A stretch of 64,000 nucleotides of DNA from Persicobacter diffluens (GTDB lineage: Bacteria > Bacteroidota > Bacteroidia > Cytophagales > Cyclobacteriaceae), in the NCBI RefSeq assembly GCF_036244895.1, contig NZ_BQKE01000002.1:992001-1056000 (forward strand), read 5' to 3'. A program made the translations under genes and the position numbers. Below the pieces are notes generated by a model. That model saw nothing but the letters and a program-made list of their open reading frames with translations, was not told the origin of the DNA and ran no database searches. This document shows, one piece after another, positions 44,874 to 54,462 of the stretch (position 1 is its first letter; every line of letters begins with the position of its first letter).

Positions 44874-46145
44874 TTAGAAAATAAACCCGACCCCAAACTC
44901 CATTTGGTTCGGCTCATCCATGCCGCCTTCGAACTTATTGGAGCGGAACTGATAGTTCGCTTTGAAGGTCCAGTTCTTTTTCGGGCGGAAATTCAAACCG
45001 ACAGTAATAATCTCCAGGTCTTTAAAATCGGCACGCACTTCGGACCAGTCCTCCAGGGCATCCAATTTCTCCTGCAGTTTTCCGTCAATGTGCTTATGAG
45101 TATTCAGGCGTTCATACCGAACGAATAAAGGCAGTTTCCAGTCCTTATTCGGGAGGATATGCGGCATGATATTGTAACGACCTTCCAGGTAATATCCTTC
45201 CGTCCGGCTTCCCAATACTTCCTGACCGATATCAAAAATCTGGTCGGTACCTGATAACCAACCTGCCGAATACAATCCAAACAAGGTAAAGTTGCCGATA
45301 TTATGCGCTCCGACCACCGTCATCAAACCTAATTGCGAATTCAGATGACTGCCATCCTCAAAGCGATGTCCCCGAGATGCGTCCCCATAATAACCCGCCA
45401 GGGAAATCAAACTACGATCTTCATGCCCGTAAGCCAGTTTACCATTCATAGCAGCACCTGATGGGATTTCATTCCAAACTGTATAACGTCCATCACGGAT
45501 CCAGGTGCCTGAGGTAAACTGCGTTCCGTCCAGTCCCTTGGTGACCCCAAACTGATATTCTGCCTCTTCAAAAGGTGATCCATAAATCAGGAAACCCTGC
45601 TCCAACCACTGGGAAGGGATAATGGTTCTTTCCACTTCCGGACGGTTCACCGAATAAAAACCAATCGGCTCTTCATTCACGTTTACCCAACCCAAACTTA
45701 ATGGATAGTTACCTACTCTAAGATTAAATAGTGGGTGCAAAAGGAAGTCAAAAGAGAACTCAATATTGTACTCGAAATGATCATTTCCTTCAAAAAAACC
45801 ATCCTGTAAATACTCCAGCTGAATCTCCGACATGAAGATGATTTTATCACTAAAACGGTAGCCAAAGTAAGTACCAAAACGATAAAGGTTGGTATAAAAC
45901 TGTTCTATTTCCTTATCCTCCTTATTGGGGACATCATACTGATAGCCCACAAAGTTCATTTCCCCAAAACCACTAATGGTAAAGCGTTGATCTGCAGTAA
46001 AAACTTTTGACGAGGCATTGGCAAAACCTGCCTGCTTGATGTATTTCAATTCCGAGATGGCCCCTTTTTTCTCTTCTTCCTCTTCCACCTGAGCATAGGC
46101 GTGACCTGCCAGCAGCAATAGTGCCGCTAGAATAAAATTTTTCAT
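44874..46145 (-). CDS. Outer-membrane porin (OprP/phosphate-selective porin-like)
   Basis: The 423-aa protein has a signal peptide (MKNFILAALLLLAGHAYA), a short acidic linker (EEEEEKKG), then an alternating beta-strand pattern typical of a 16- to 18-stranded barrel. It ends in the outer-membrane assembly signal GVGFIF with terminal Phe. ISGFGEMNFVGYQ, FGYRFSDKIIFMSEIQLEY and GLNFRPKKNWTFKANYQFR are characteristic of OprP/OprO-like porins. The permeant solute is unknown. It is 58 bp downstream of the small gene at 46204-46578 and shares its direction. Confidence 0.85.
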   Translation of the reverse strand: MKNFILAALLLLAGHAYAQVEEEEEKKGAISELKYIKQAGFANASSKVFTADQRFTISGFGEMNFVGYQYDVPNKEDKEIEQFYTNLYRFGTYFGYRFSDKIIFMSEIQLEYLQDGFFEGNDHFEYNIEFSFDFLLHPLFNLRVGNYPLSLGWVNVNEEPIGFYSVNRPEVERTIIPSQWLEQGFLIYGSPFEEAEYQFGVTKGLDGTQFTSGTWIRDGRYTVWNEIPSGAAMNGKLAYGHEDRSLISLAGYYGDASRGHRFEDGSHLNSQLGLMTVVGAHNIGNFTLFGLYSAGWLSGTDQIFDIGQEVLGSRTEGYYLEGRYNIMPHILPNKDWKLPLFVRYERLNTHKHIDGKLQEKLDALEDWSEVRADFKDLEIITVGLNFRPKKNWTFKANYQFRSNKFEGGMDEPNQMEFGVGFIF

Positions 46146-46203
46146 TTTTTGTATTCCTTAATTTTTCAAACATAAAAACATGCTTCCATAAGCATGGCGG
46201 TAT

Positions 46204-46578
46204 TTATGATTGAAATGGAGGTGGGGGCGTCAAAGGTCTTATTTTGTGTGCCTTATAAAGCATGGGTTTTTCTGCAGATTCATGCTCAATAAACAGTGTA
46301 CTGGTGTGGATTTCCAAAAGACTCTCTTTAAGGCAATAAAACAACTTTGCCGACCTTGATGAAGATTGTCCCTCATCCTGCCCATCAGGGGCATCAGGGA
46401 GGGTCCAGCTGTTATTATTACTCCAAAGTAATAATTCCACTAATGATTCAATTTCATTCTCCATATAAACCACGGATCCCCCGTAAAGGGCATCATTGAC
46501 ATTCACGCTGCTATTTAGCAACAACAGCAATAGCAAATGCTGCAGCCAATGGGCAATATGTTTCCTAAAAAATCTCAT
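46204..46578 (-). CDS. Small hypothetical protein upstream of the porin
   Basis: The 124-aa product is not recognised. The ATG at 46578 opens MRFFRKHIAHWLQHLLLLLLLNSS, a likely signal or anchor. An acidic region (MENEIESLVELLLW) and a proline-rich end (PLTPPPPFQS) follow. Small secreted proteins with similar EIES segments and proline tails occur before outer-membrane proteins in Bacteroidota, but I cannot name a family. Co-transcription with the porin is likely. Confidence 0.6.
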   Translation of the reverse strand: MRFFRKHIAHWLQHLLLLLLLNSSVNVNDALYGGSVVYMENEIESLVELLLWSNNNSWTLPDAPDGQDEGQSSSRSAKLFYCLKESLLEIHTSTLFIEHESAEKPMLYKAHKIRPLTPPPPFQS

Positions 46579-46759
46579 CCAGTTTTTGAAAGCGACAAAA
46601 TTGATGCAAAAAATTAGATTTTTCAACCCTTTACCAACAGCGCAATAAAACTTTAACGACCATTTAATTGCTTCCAAATATATTTTACCTTTTCTACCCC
46701 TAGTTCTCAGGTAAAAGCAAAAAAATCACTAAAAACCGACCTCCATTTATCCTCACAAA

Positions 46760-47157
46760 ACCGCTTGAGGATGAAATGAAGCGGAATGATGCCGCGCTGA
46801 AATTTTCCATTTCACTCAAGCGCTGCGTTTTTGACGCGCTCCTCTGCGTCCTTGAAAAAAGTTCGGAATAGGGCCTTCTCTTTCATTTTCCCAGCATTCT
46901 AGCTCTAGGAGGATTTAACCCGAATTATTCACCGCTTAACTCATTGAATAAACAAAGTGACCTATAATCAGATAGAAACGAATCATTATCTCAGGTTTAA
47001 AATAGCTCGAATTTTGGCAAGCTTGCTTTCTCCTCATTCATCTGTTTCGCTGGAAAAAACTCAAAATAGGAAACTATTCCTTCATTTTTCCCGCCTTACT
47101 GCTAAACGAGGATTTAAGGATGAATAATTGGGGATAGGTTTCCATAATCCGACTTAG
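46760..47157 (-). mobile_element. Family A element, copy A19, split by A20
   Basis: Up to 46914 a weathered core is visible (TGAAAAAAGTTCGGAATAGG, CTCTTTCATTTTCCCAGC, AGCTCTAGGAGGA). After A20 the end TAATCCGACTTAG remains. The break coincides with the family's internal TTAA (GAGGATTTAA). Confidence 0.5.
46915..47136 (-). mobile_element. Family A element, copy A20 (nested in A19)
   Basis: The 222-bp copy runs from TTAACCCGAATTATTCACC to TGAATAATTGGGGATA, with a well-conserved core (GGCAAGCTTGCTTTCTCCTC). Confidence 0.85.
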
Positions 47158-49469
47158 ACTTTATATGCAGGATGAAAACGCACCAAAGCGGCGAATAAAT
47201 CCTCAGGGACAAATGGCTTGGTCACAAAGCCATTCATTCCCACTTCCCGAACCGCTTTTTGTGTTTCTTCCACTACATTTGCTGTCAATGCAATGACCGG
47301 CACCTCTGCCTGAAAATGTCCCTGCCTAATCTTTCGGCAAGCCTCAAAACCATCCATATCGGGCATTTGCAAATCCATCAGAATGGCATCCACCTTCAGT
47401 CCATTTTCAAAATGCTTCAATACATCCAGTCCATCGGAGGCTTCAAAAACATTAACTTCCCATTTTTCCAAAAAGCGTTTGGCCACCAGAATATTAATCG
47501 GATTATCATCGGCGAGAATCACCCGCATTCCGCGTAATTTTTTTTCATTCATCTTCTGCTGCTCCTTCTGCTCTACTTTACTGTTGCCTGTCTCCTCCAG
47601 CTCAAACTCCAAATCAAAATAAAAAGTAGAGCCGGTTCCTAATTGACTTTGTAATTGCAACTGTCCACCAAAAATTTCCACCAACTTTTTACTAATGGAG
47701 AGGCCTAAACCTGTTCCTCCAAATTTCCGGGTGGTATCCATGCCGGCTTGAGAAAAGTTCTCGAAAATTAAATCCGTTTTATCTGCGGGAATTCCGATAC
47801 CGGTATCTGTTACAGCGAAATGCACTGAAAGGTGACCTGATCTTCTTATAAGACCTTTGCAAATCAATTGTACCGTTCCCTCTTCGGTAAATTTAATGGC
47901 ATTGCCGATCAGGTTAGTAAGGATTTGATTCAGGCGCGTAGGGTCTGACAATACCGGAGCGGAATTCTCCACTTCAAAGGCCAATTTCAAATCTATTCCT
48001 TTCTCCTTAGACTTGGCAATGAAGGTTTTGATTACATTATTGCACAGCTCATTGAGATGGATTGGGATTTTTTCAAAAGTCACCTTTCCGCTTTCGAGTT
48101 TATTGAAATCCAAAATATCATTAATGATGCCCAACAAATTATTCGCTGAAAATTTCAGAGTATTGAGGTTTTCCAACTGATCCTCCCGTGGGGAATCCAG
48201 GATTAAAATATTGGTCAACCCCACCACCGCATTTAAAGGTGTCCGGATTTCGTGAGACATGGTCGACAAAAAATTAGTCTTGGCCTTTGCGGAATCCTCG
48301 GCTTGCAGCTTGGCTTCCTGAAGCTTTTTTTCATAGGCCAGGCGATCCCGGATATCCTCCAAAAACAAGCAATAGCACTGCTCGCCTTCCAAGTCCAGGG
48401 CAGAAATGGAAATTTCTACCGGGCAATCCTCTCCATTGGACATCACCACAAAGCCCTCTTTGAATTTACCGGAGACCGACAACTTGCTGACCAGGGTATC
48501 TTCAATATATCGGGTGGTTAAATTTTCTTTGAAACAATACTGTTTGTAAATGACGCCTTTGATTACTTCCGGTTCCCAACCAAATTTTTCTAACATCCGG
48601 GCGGTGGAATAACGTACAATCCCAAATTGATCAATGATGATCACAGCCTTTGGCGAACTCTCCAATACCCTGAAAAACTGCTCCAACTGCTCCTCCTGAG
48701 AAGCCCGAATTTGTTTATTTTCGGCCGTTTTCAGATTCAATTCCTGAATTAACTCTTGCTGGCGGTTCAATTGCGCCACCAACATTTCCTCAATTTGTTT
48801 TTTATTGTATTGGTGAATTTGGGTTTCATCCAGCACCTTCACCGGTAAAAAAGAAAGCAGGAAAGAAAAGGAGGGTAAATACTGATAAACTTTACTCAAA
48901 ACGGCATATTCCTCCTGAAACAGCCGATAAGTGGTCTCATTACCTAATCGTTCTTCCAGTTGCCCAAATAAGCCCTTAGAGTAATCCCCCATAGTGGAAA
49001 GGGAGGTCGTCTGGTAATTCACCAAAGCCAGTTGATGCTCAAATGATTTTTGCCATTCGGCATTCAACCTGCCAAAGGAGGCAGTGGTGCGCTTTAATAT
49101 GCAATTGAGGTAAAGGGTGGCCAGACTGATTTTTTGTTCTTCAAAAGGCAGAAAAACGATGGAAAAATAAGGATGTTCCAGTAGTTGTGGAAAGCGGTCT
49201 AAAAGGGCATTTTTCTCCTCGGCTATGGAAGTTTGATGACTCAACAAGCCCTGCTCAAAAAGTAAATATAGATTGACTACTCCGCTTTGTTTTTCCGTTT
49301 CGCTGCTTTTTTTCCACTCTCTGACTTTGGACTGGAATATCGGTAAGGATAATTGCCGTTCCTGCAGTTGAGATTGCAAATAAAATAAAACAGCAGACTC
49401 CAGAGACGCTTTTTTACTTCCTCCGGAACCTGCATAAAACCATTGACCTAATACCGATTTCCAGCTCAT
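47154..49469 (-). CDS. Hybrid sensor histidine kinase/response regulator
   Basis: The 771-aa protein has no membrane segment. Residues 1-250 form an unrecognised helical region, followed by a PAS domain (about 265-375: VLESSPKAVIIIDQFGIVRY). HisKA has phospho-accepting His near 405 in FLSTMSHEIRTPLN. The HATPase domain (about 510-625) has DTGIGIPADKT and FGGTGLGLSISKKLVE. A C-terminal receiver (about 650-768) has VILADDNPIN and phospho-accepting Asp near 697 in AILMDLQMPDMDG. The signal is unknown. It starts 2 bp after the stop of the small membrane protein gene, so the two are translationally linked and probably functionally linked. Confidence 0.93.
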   Translation of the reverse strand: MSWKSVLGQWFYAGSGGSKKASLESAVLFYLQSQLQERQLSLPIFQSKVREWKKSSETEKQSGVVNLYLLFEQGLLSHQTSIAEEKNALLDRFPQLLEHPYFSIVFLPFEEQKISLATLYLNCILKRTTASFGRLNAEWQKSFEHQLALVNYQTTSLSTMGDYSKGLFGQLEERLGNETTYRLFQEEYAVLSKVYQYLPSFSFLLSFLPVKVLDETQIHQYNKKQIEEMLVAQLNRQQELIQELNLKTAENKQIRASQEEQLEQFFRVLESSPKAVIIIDQFGIVRYSTARMLEKFGWEPEVIKGVIYKQYCFKENLTTRYIEDTLVSKLSVSGKFKEGFVVMSNGEDCPVEISISALDLEGEQCYCLFLEDIRDRLAYEKKLQEAKLQAEDSAKAKTNFLSTMSHEIRTPLNAVVGLTNILILDSPREDQLENLNTLKFSANNLLGIINDILDFNKLESGKVTFEKIPIHLNELCNNVIKTFIAKSKEKGIDLKLAFEVENSAPVLSDPTRLNQILTNLIGNAIKFTEEGTVQLICKGLIRRSGHLSVHFAVTDTGIGIPADKTDLIFENFSQAGMDTTRKFGGTGLGLSISKKLVEIFGGQLQLQSQLGTGSTFYFDLEFELEETGNSKVEQKEQQKMNEKKLRGMRVILADDNPINILVAKRFLEKWEVNVFEASDGLDVLKHFENGLKVDAILMDLQMPDMDGFEACRKIRQGHFQAEVPVIALTANVVEETQKAVREVGMNGFVTKPFVPEDLFAALVRFHPAYKV

Positions 49470-49471
49470 TC

Positions 49472-49909
49472 TTAAACCTTACTTGCGTGGTAAATTTTAT
49501 AAAATCCAAAGCCGGATAAGCCCCAAGTGACCATCAAGGCTAAAAACCAGGCAATCTGACCGCCTACAGCTCCAAATAAGGTATTGAATAAATTAAATCC
49601 ATAAAAATGATCTACCTGCATATGCAGGTGCCCGATGGCCATCACCAAAAATCCCCAGGCCATTAATTGCATACCCGCCCCAAAACGACCGCCCTTAAGC
49701 CGGTTGGCGGTGAGGAAACTAAAAATTAACGCAATCCCTAAAAATGGCAATTCCATTCCTCCCAGAAAACCTTCCAAGCCAGTGACTACGGCCGCATTAT
49801 TGGTTGCCGCCTTACAAATGGTGATCGCTTCCTGGGTTTGCGGCAAGAAACTCAACAAAACAGATATGGCCAAAATGATGGCTGAAAACAGAAAAAACTT
49901 TCTTTTCAT
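49472..49909 (-). CDS. Four-helix membrane protein paired with the kinase
   Basis: The 145-aa product is not recognised. It has four predicted membrane helices (about 5-23, 48-66, 80-94, 110-135) and a His-rich turn, AIGHLHMQVDHFYG. Two Cys or His positions (TICKAAT, IGHLHMQ) could bind metal or heme, which is speculation. It precedes the hybrid kinase by 2 bp; since that kinase is soluble, this may be its membrane partner or input module. Confidence 0.7.
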   Translation of the reverse strand: MKRKFFLFSAIILAISVLLSFLPQTQEAITICKAATNNAAVVTGLEGFLGGMELPFLGIALIFSFLTANRLKGGRFGAGMQLMAWGFLVMAIGHLHMQVDHFYGFNLFNTLFGAVGGQIAWFLALMVTWGLSGFGFYKIYHASKV

Positions 49910-50350
49910 GAGAAATATTAATTAGTGTACCTTTCCAACTGAGAAAAGAGGGCTTGGTTAATGCGAGACATGTAAGGGAAGTGATAAAAATCAATATTTA
50001 TTAACACTACTCTGTAAACTACTTTAGGCAGAAGGAGGGAAAAGGAAGCCACAGACAGTCTTCTGGGGCATTGGAGAAGTTTCGAAAGAATTTTACACGT
50101 TGATCAGAAAAACGATCAACTGCTCCGGAATAGATTGAATTTCACAGAAAAAAGATAAAAATAAGCTGCCCATGCCAATTTAAATTCCCACCAAAACTCC
50201 TTGATCACCATCTAAAAAGCTATAAAAGGCAATAGTTTCTGATGAGCTTGGCCACCATCACTCTCCGGGGAGCTCCAGTCGGATTTGGGCCAATAAGCCC
50301 CAGCATTTTGCTAATAGCCCTACCGCTGATTTTGAGGAGGTAAATAAGCT
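49910..50350. other. Intergenic region upstream of the kinase operon
   Basis: No gene and no family A or B copy are recognised. The promoter of the 49909 operon is expected near 49920-49990, but no box stands out. Confidence 0.4.
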
Positions 50351-50396
50351 AAAAAACAAAAAAAGACTGCCGAAAAAATCCGACAGCCTCTAAAGG
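50351..50396 (-). terminator. Terminator of the GLUG-protein gene
   Basis: Minus-strand stem GGCTGTCGG / CGGCAGTC with a T-rich loop is followed by TTTTTTTGTTTTTT. Confidence 0.75.
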
Positions 50397-50421
50397 TTAC
50401 CCTTACTCTTAACCTTATTAC

Positions 50422-53400
50422 TTAATCTTTAATGATCTTAAAGCTTCCCTTGCCTTCTACCACGACATGGTACAAGCCATTCGGATAGTGGGCTAAAGAA
50501 AGTTTCATCTCTTCTGCAGTAGCAATGGTGCTGAATACCAACTGACCGGCCGCATTCAGGATTTTTACTTTAGCTCCCTGCGTTAAGCTGGTGATGTTCA
50601 ACTGTCCTTTCGTCGGGTTTGGATAAACTACCGGTGCTACCTCTACCTCGGACGAAAGCAGACGGTCAAATACTACTTTGAAAGAAGAAGCCTCCATTAT
50701 CTGAGGGGTTGTCCAGGAATAAACGCCGCCAGTAATATTTAATTGACTCTCTGGAATTTCCTCCTCATTGAAAGTAACCATACCCAGACGGTATCCTGCA
50801 GCTGCAGCGAATTCAAAAGTATGGGTGGATTTAATCTCCACTTCCATTTCTGAGGCTGCGTCTTGCCCATCAATCGTTAGAGAACCTTCCCCTTCTTTCA
50901 TCACAGATAACATGAAAGTGATTTTCTCGAAAGTCGCCGCAATAGTATGTGGCGCGGTTACATTTTCGAAAGTATAAGTCTCTGCTACTTCTACTGCTGT
51001 ACCATCGATGGTAAGAGAGGCGATTTTATAATCCCTGTTCGGATAAATGCTGAATGTGGCATCATTGCCATTCGACACCATTGTCGTGCCAGGAGTTATC
51101 ATTCCATTTGCACCGGCTTCTACGGTAATTTCATGGGTGGCAAATGCTCTTAAATAGGGACGTGGGTTATTATCAATTTCATTAATGATTTTGATCTCCC
51201 AAATATTGTCAAAATCCCAACCGTCGAAATTGCTGGCCACCGCGAAATCCGCGGTGTTGATTCCTCTGATATCCTCATTTAAAGCAGGAGCACCAGTCGT
51301 TTGGACATCCCAATAAGAATTGATCGCCACAACACCTAATTCATTCCCTACTAAACCTTTATGATCCACATTGGCTGGCAAAGTACCACTAATCGCACCC
51401 GTTGCATAGATGTTAGCAATGGTAAACATACCCATTCCTGGTGCCCGCCCCATTACACCACCGACATTACTAACTTCCATTTCCGTGGATCCTTCAATCG
51501 CTCCTGCTGAGAAACAATTCATCAGGGATCCCATAGAGGTATTGTAATCTCCTACAATACCACCTATAACAGAGTATCCGCCAATGATGCGCACATTGGC
51601 ATAGCTTTCTTCAATATCCCCAGCACAAGCTCCTACCAATCCACCAGCATATGTCTCTGCATACAATTCACCTGTAGCAGAAGATTGGTAAATACGGCCT
51701 GTACCACCCATGATAGCACCCACAATACCTCCAACATAGTTGGTACCACGTACTTTACCTGAAACGATCACAGAAGAAACATTAGCATCTCCTACACTTC
51801 CGGCAATAGCACCTACATAATCAGCACCTTCAATATTTACATTTTTAAAGTCAATATTCTTGAAATAAGGCATACCAAACTCTGTACTATTGGCTACCAA
51901 ACCTACAAAGTTTTGAGTAGGGCGGTTAATGTAAAGCCCCTCAATGCTGTAGCCCTGTCCGTCAATTCCACCGTCAAAATTCATGATCGGCTGGAAACCC
52001 TGACCATCATGCCAGCCCATAGTAGCAGAAGCATCGATATCATTATTTAAAATATAATAGTGATTACCTAATCCTTCAATATAACTCAAATAAGCCAATT
52101 GCTCTAAAGTCTCAATTTGGTAAGGATCTGAGTCAGTACCAGTACCACCTGCAAAGGCATAGTCTTCCACAAAAGATACCTGAATCATTTGGTCCATATC
52201 AGAGGTAAAGGTGAAGGTATAAGGATTCTCTGTGACCACTTCTCCATTGACCACCCACTCATTAAAAGCGTAACCAATTTGAGGGACTGCTTCAATGCTA
52301 ACTGAAGCACCATCGGCCACTCCTCCTACGCCAGTAACAGAAGCCATTGCATTCCAATTGTCAGTCATCACTGTTAAAAAGTAATCATATAACTGCCACT
52401 GAAGATAAGGACGTGGATTATCATCAATAGCTGCAATAGTCGTTACTTCCCAATTGGCATCAAAATCAAATTTCGGCAAATTATTGGCATCCCCCATCTC
52501 CAAAGTGGTCAAACCATTTTCTGCAGCAGAACCTTCAGAAGAAGTTTGTGCGGTAGTCTCTTTGTCCCAATATACATCCTGAACCAAACCAGTATTCATC
52601 GCGACCACACCACCGGTAATATCTCCTGATACTGTACCAAAAGCAATCACCTCATCGATAACCCCTTCTACAACATTCGCCACAGCTCCTGCTACATAAT
52701 CCGAACCGGATACCATAGCTCCACTATAGGAATTCATCAAGTTTCCGTTTAACGCTCCAACTAATCCACCTACATAATTAGTCCCTTCAGCCTCACCAGT
52801 AGTATAACAATAGGTAATGCTGGTATTTTTTTGTGCATCACCCACCAAAATAGCCGTATTCATGCCTCCTTTTACCATTGCACCTTCAACCGCTAATTGT
52901 GATATTACAGCACCTTCGGTAATCCCGAATAATCCGACATTATTTTCAGCAGATCGATTGATGTACAAACCAGAGATCTTGTGTTTGTTTCCATTAAAGG
53001 TTCCTGTAAAAGGTGTCTCTTCATTACCGATCGGCACAAATCCAGGACCTTGATACCCCTGATCCACTGGATATAAATGGACTTTACTAAAATCCAAGTC
53101 AGCCATCAAAATAAAGTGCTTATCTCTCAAATCAGGTACATTACTAATAAATTGCAACTGATTCTCAGAAGTAATTAGATAAGGATCTTCAGCGGTACCA
53201 CTTCCACCCTCACCTCCAAAAGTCCAGTTTTCTTCGAAATGAGCGACATAGTCCTTTGGCATATCCAGACTAACCGTTCCCTGTAAAAAAGGACTATCAC
53301 TTTCAAAAGTAGGGTCATCTGTAGCAGTGTATTTCGAGAATACGTAACCCGGCAACGCAGCCACGCTTGGTGCTCCTCCCCAAGGGGAAAACTCTTCTCC

Positions 53401-54360
53401 CTCGTCATATCCACCAAAACCTTGTACAGGCCCTAAAGCCCAAGCTGGCTCACCTCTGACCGTCAAAACAACATCAAAAATACTCCAAAGGAAACTAGGA
53501 CGACCGTCTTCCATACCCCATACCATATCGAAATCAAAACCAACTAAATTATCCGCATTAGCAAACTGAGCAGTGGTAAGACCAAAAGATTCATCAACGC
53601 CTGTAGATTCGGTTTGTCCTGTGGTCTCTATATCCCAATAACTGTTTTCAACATTAGTACCATAAGCGTTGATCAAGCCCGATCCACTTTCTACTGCACC
53701 AGCGGCATAACAATTTATTAAATTCCCTCCATAAGAACTACCCACCAAACCGGAGCCTGGTCCAATGATATCACAGGTAGAAAAAGAATTAATGATAGTA
53801 CCATTAGAAAAACTTCCCACTAAACCGCCTGTTGAGCTCCCAGTACCCGAAAACTGACCAGTTACAAAACACTGATCCACAAGAGCATTACCGCCCATCC
53901 ATCCAACTAAACCTCCAGAAGAGGAGCTTCCCATCATGTTGATATCAACTAAACCAAGTCTTGAGATTACTGCATCTTGATCAATTGCTGCAAAGAATCC
54001 TTGATTACTCGCCTCATTGGTGCTGGTAACATTGGAAATATTATGCCCATTTCCATTGAAAGTTCCTGTAAACTTCTGGCTGCTTGATGCAATTGGTTGG
54101 AAGTCTAACCATTCATTACAATCAATATCTGCCATCAGGATATAATGCGCAGAGAAACGGTTATCGCTAGCTTCGGAAGCAAGCAACGGTCCCCAACCAG
54201 GAGTCACTTCCCCCAAAGACAACCACTTCAAATGATCCAGATTTTCTATTTGATAAGGATTTCCCTCGGAGCCATCTCCAACCGCGGGCATTATCTGCGC
54301 GATACTCTGACCACTCCAAAAAAGTAAAATCAGAAAAAATAAATAATAATTAAATTTCAT
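50422..54360 (-). CDS. GLUG-repeat T9SS surface protein
   Basis: The 1312-aa protein starts at the ATG at 54360 (an ATG two codons earlier is possible) with a signal peptide (MKFNYYLFFLILLFWSGQSIA). Three modules of about 300 residues each begin GNPYQIENLDHL, EDPYLITSENQL or SDPYQIETLEQL. Each contains YILMADID-type strands and GLUG motifs (GGLVGSFSNGTIINS, GGIVGAIMGGTGRIYQS), as in adhesin beta-helices. Repeat domains EWVVNGEVVTENPYTF and a C-terminal T9SS sorting signal (VVYPNPTKGQL...NGLYHVVVEGKGSFKIIKD) follow. I infer a secreted adhesin or surface protein with no enzymatic motif. It lies downstream of susD. Confidence 0.88.
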   Translation of the reverse strand: MKFNYYLFFLILLFWSGQSIAQIMPAVGDGSEGNPYQIENLDHLKWLSLGEVTPGWGPLLASEASDNRFSAHYILMADIDCNEWLDFQPIASSSQKFTGTFNGNGHNISNVTSTNEASNQGFFAAIDQDAVISRLGLVDINMMGSSSSGGLVGWMGGNALVDQCFVTGQFSGTGSSTGGLVGSFSNGTIINSFSTCDIIGPGSGLVGSSYGGNLINCYAAGAVESGSGLINAYGTNVENSYWDIETTGQTESTGVDESFGLTTAQFANADNLVGFDFDMVWGMEDGRPSFLWSIFDVVLTVRGEPAWALGPVQGFGGYDEGEEFSPWGGAPSVAALPGYVFSKYTATDDPTFESDSPFLQGTVSLDMPKDYVAHFEENWTFGGEGGSGTAEDPYLITSENQLQFISNVPDLRDKHFILMADLDFSKVHLYPVDQGYQGPGFVPIGNEETPFTGTFNGNKHKISGLYINRSAENNVGLFGITEGAVISQLAVEGAMVKGGMNTAILVGDAQKNTSITYCYTTGEAEGTNYVGGLVGALNGNLMNSYSGAMVSGSDYVAGAVANVVEGVIDEVIAFGTVSGDITGGVVAMNTGLVQDVYWDKETTAQTSSEGSAAENGLTTLEMGDANNLPKFDFDANWEVTTIAAIDDNPRPYLQWQLYDYFLTVMTDNWNAMASVTGVGGVADGASVSIEAVPQIGYAFNEWVVNGEVVTENPYTFTFTSDMDQMIQVSFVEDYAFAGGTGTDSDPYQIETLEQLAYLSYIEGLGNHYYILNNDIDASATMGWHDGQGFQPIMNFDGGIDGQGYSIEGLYINRPTQNFVGLVANSTEFGMPYFKNIDFKNVNIEGADYVGAIAGSVGDANVSSVIVSGKVRGTNYVGGIVGAIMGGTGRIYQSSATGELYAETYAGGLVGACAGDIEESYANVRIIGGYSVIGGIVGDYNTSMGSLMNCFSAGAIEGSTEMEVSNVGGVMGRAPGMGMFTIANIYATGAISGTLPANVDHKGLVGNELGVVAINSYWDVQTTGAPALNEDIRGINTADFAVASNFDGWDFDNIWEIKIINEIDNNPRPYLRAFATHEITVEAGANGMITPGTTMVSNGNDATFSIYPNRDYKIASLTIDGTAVEVAETYTFENVTAPHTIAATFEKITFMLSVMKEGEGSLTIDGQDAASEMEVEIKSTHTFEFAAAAGYRLGMVTFNEEEIPESQLNITGGVYSWTTPQIMEASSFKVVFDRLLSSEVEVAPVVYPNPTKGQLNITSLTQGAKVKILNAAGQLVFSTIATAEEMKLSLAHYPNGLYHVVVEGKGSFKIIKD

Positions 54361-54420
54361 AAGCATAAAGGTTATAAGTTTTAAAAATTATATAGTAAAA
54401 GTTTTAGCATTGATATAAGT

Positions 54421-54454
54421 AGAAGACAAAGTCTAAATAACAGACTTTGTCTTC
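54421..54454 (-). terminator. Hairpin after susD
   Basis: A perfect 13-bp inverted repeat (GAAGACAAAGTCT / AGACTTTGTCTTC) lies 9 bp after the susD stop without a T run. It may act as an attenuator or processing site between susD and the GLUG gene. Confidence 0.55.
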
Positions 54455-54462
54455 GGTTCATT

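Noticed and set aside
245..47157. Family A as simple intrinsic terminators or REP palindromes
   Set aside because: The copies are about 222 bp with terminal inverted repeats and TTAA flanks, occur inside a gene and inside each other, and genes keep separate terminators.
50260..50345. Possible family A copy at 50260-50345
   Set aside because: Only scattered similarity (GGAGCTCC, GATTTGGGCC); neither terminal repeat nor core could be recognised.
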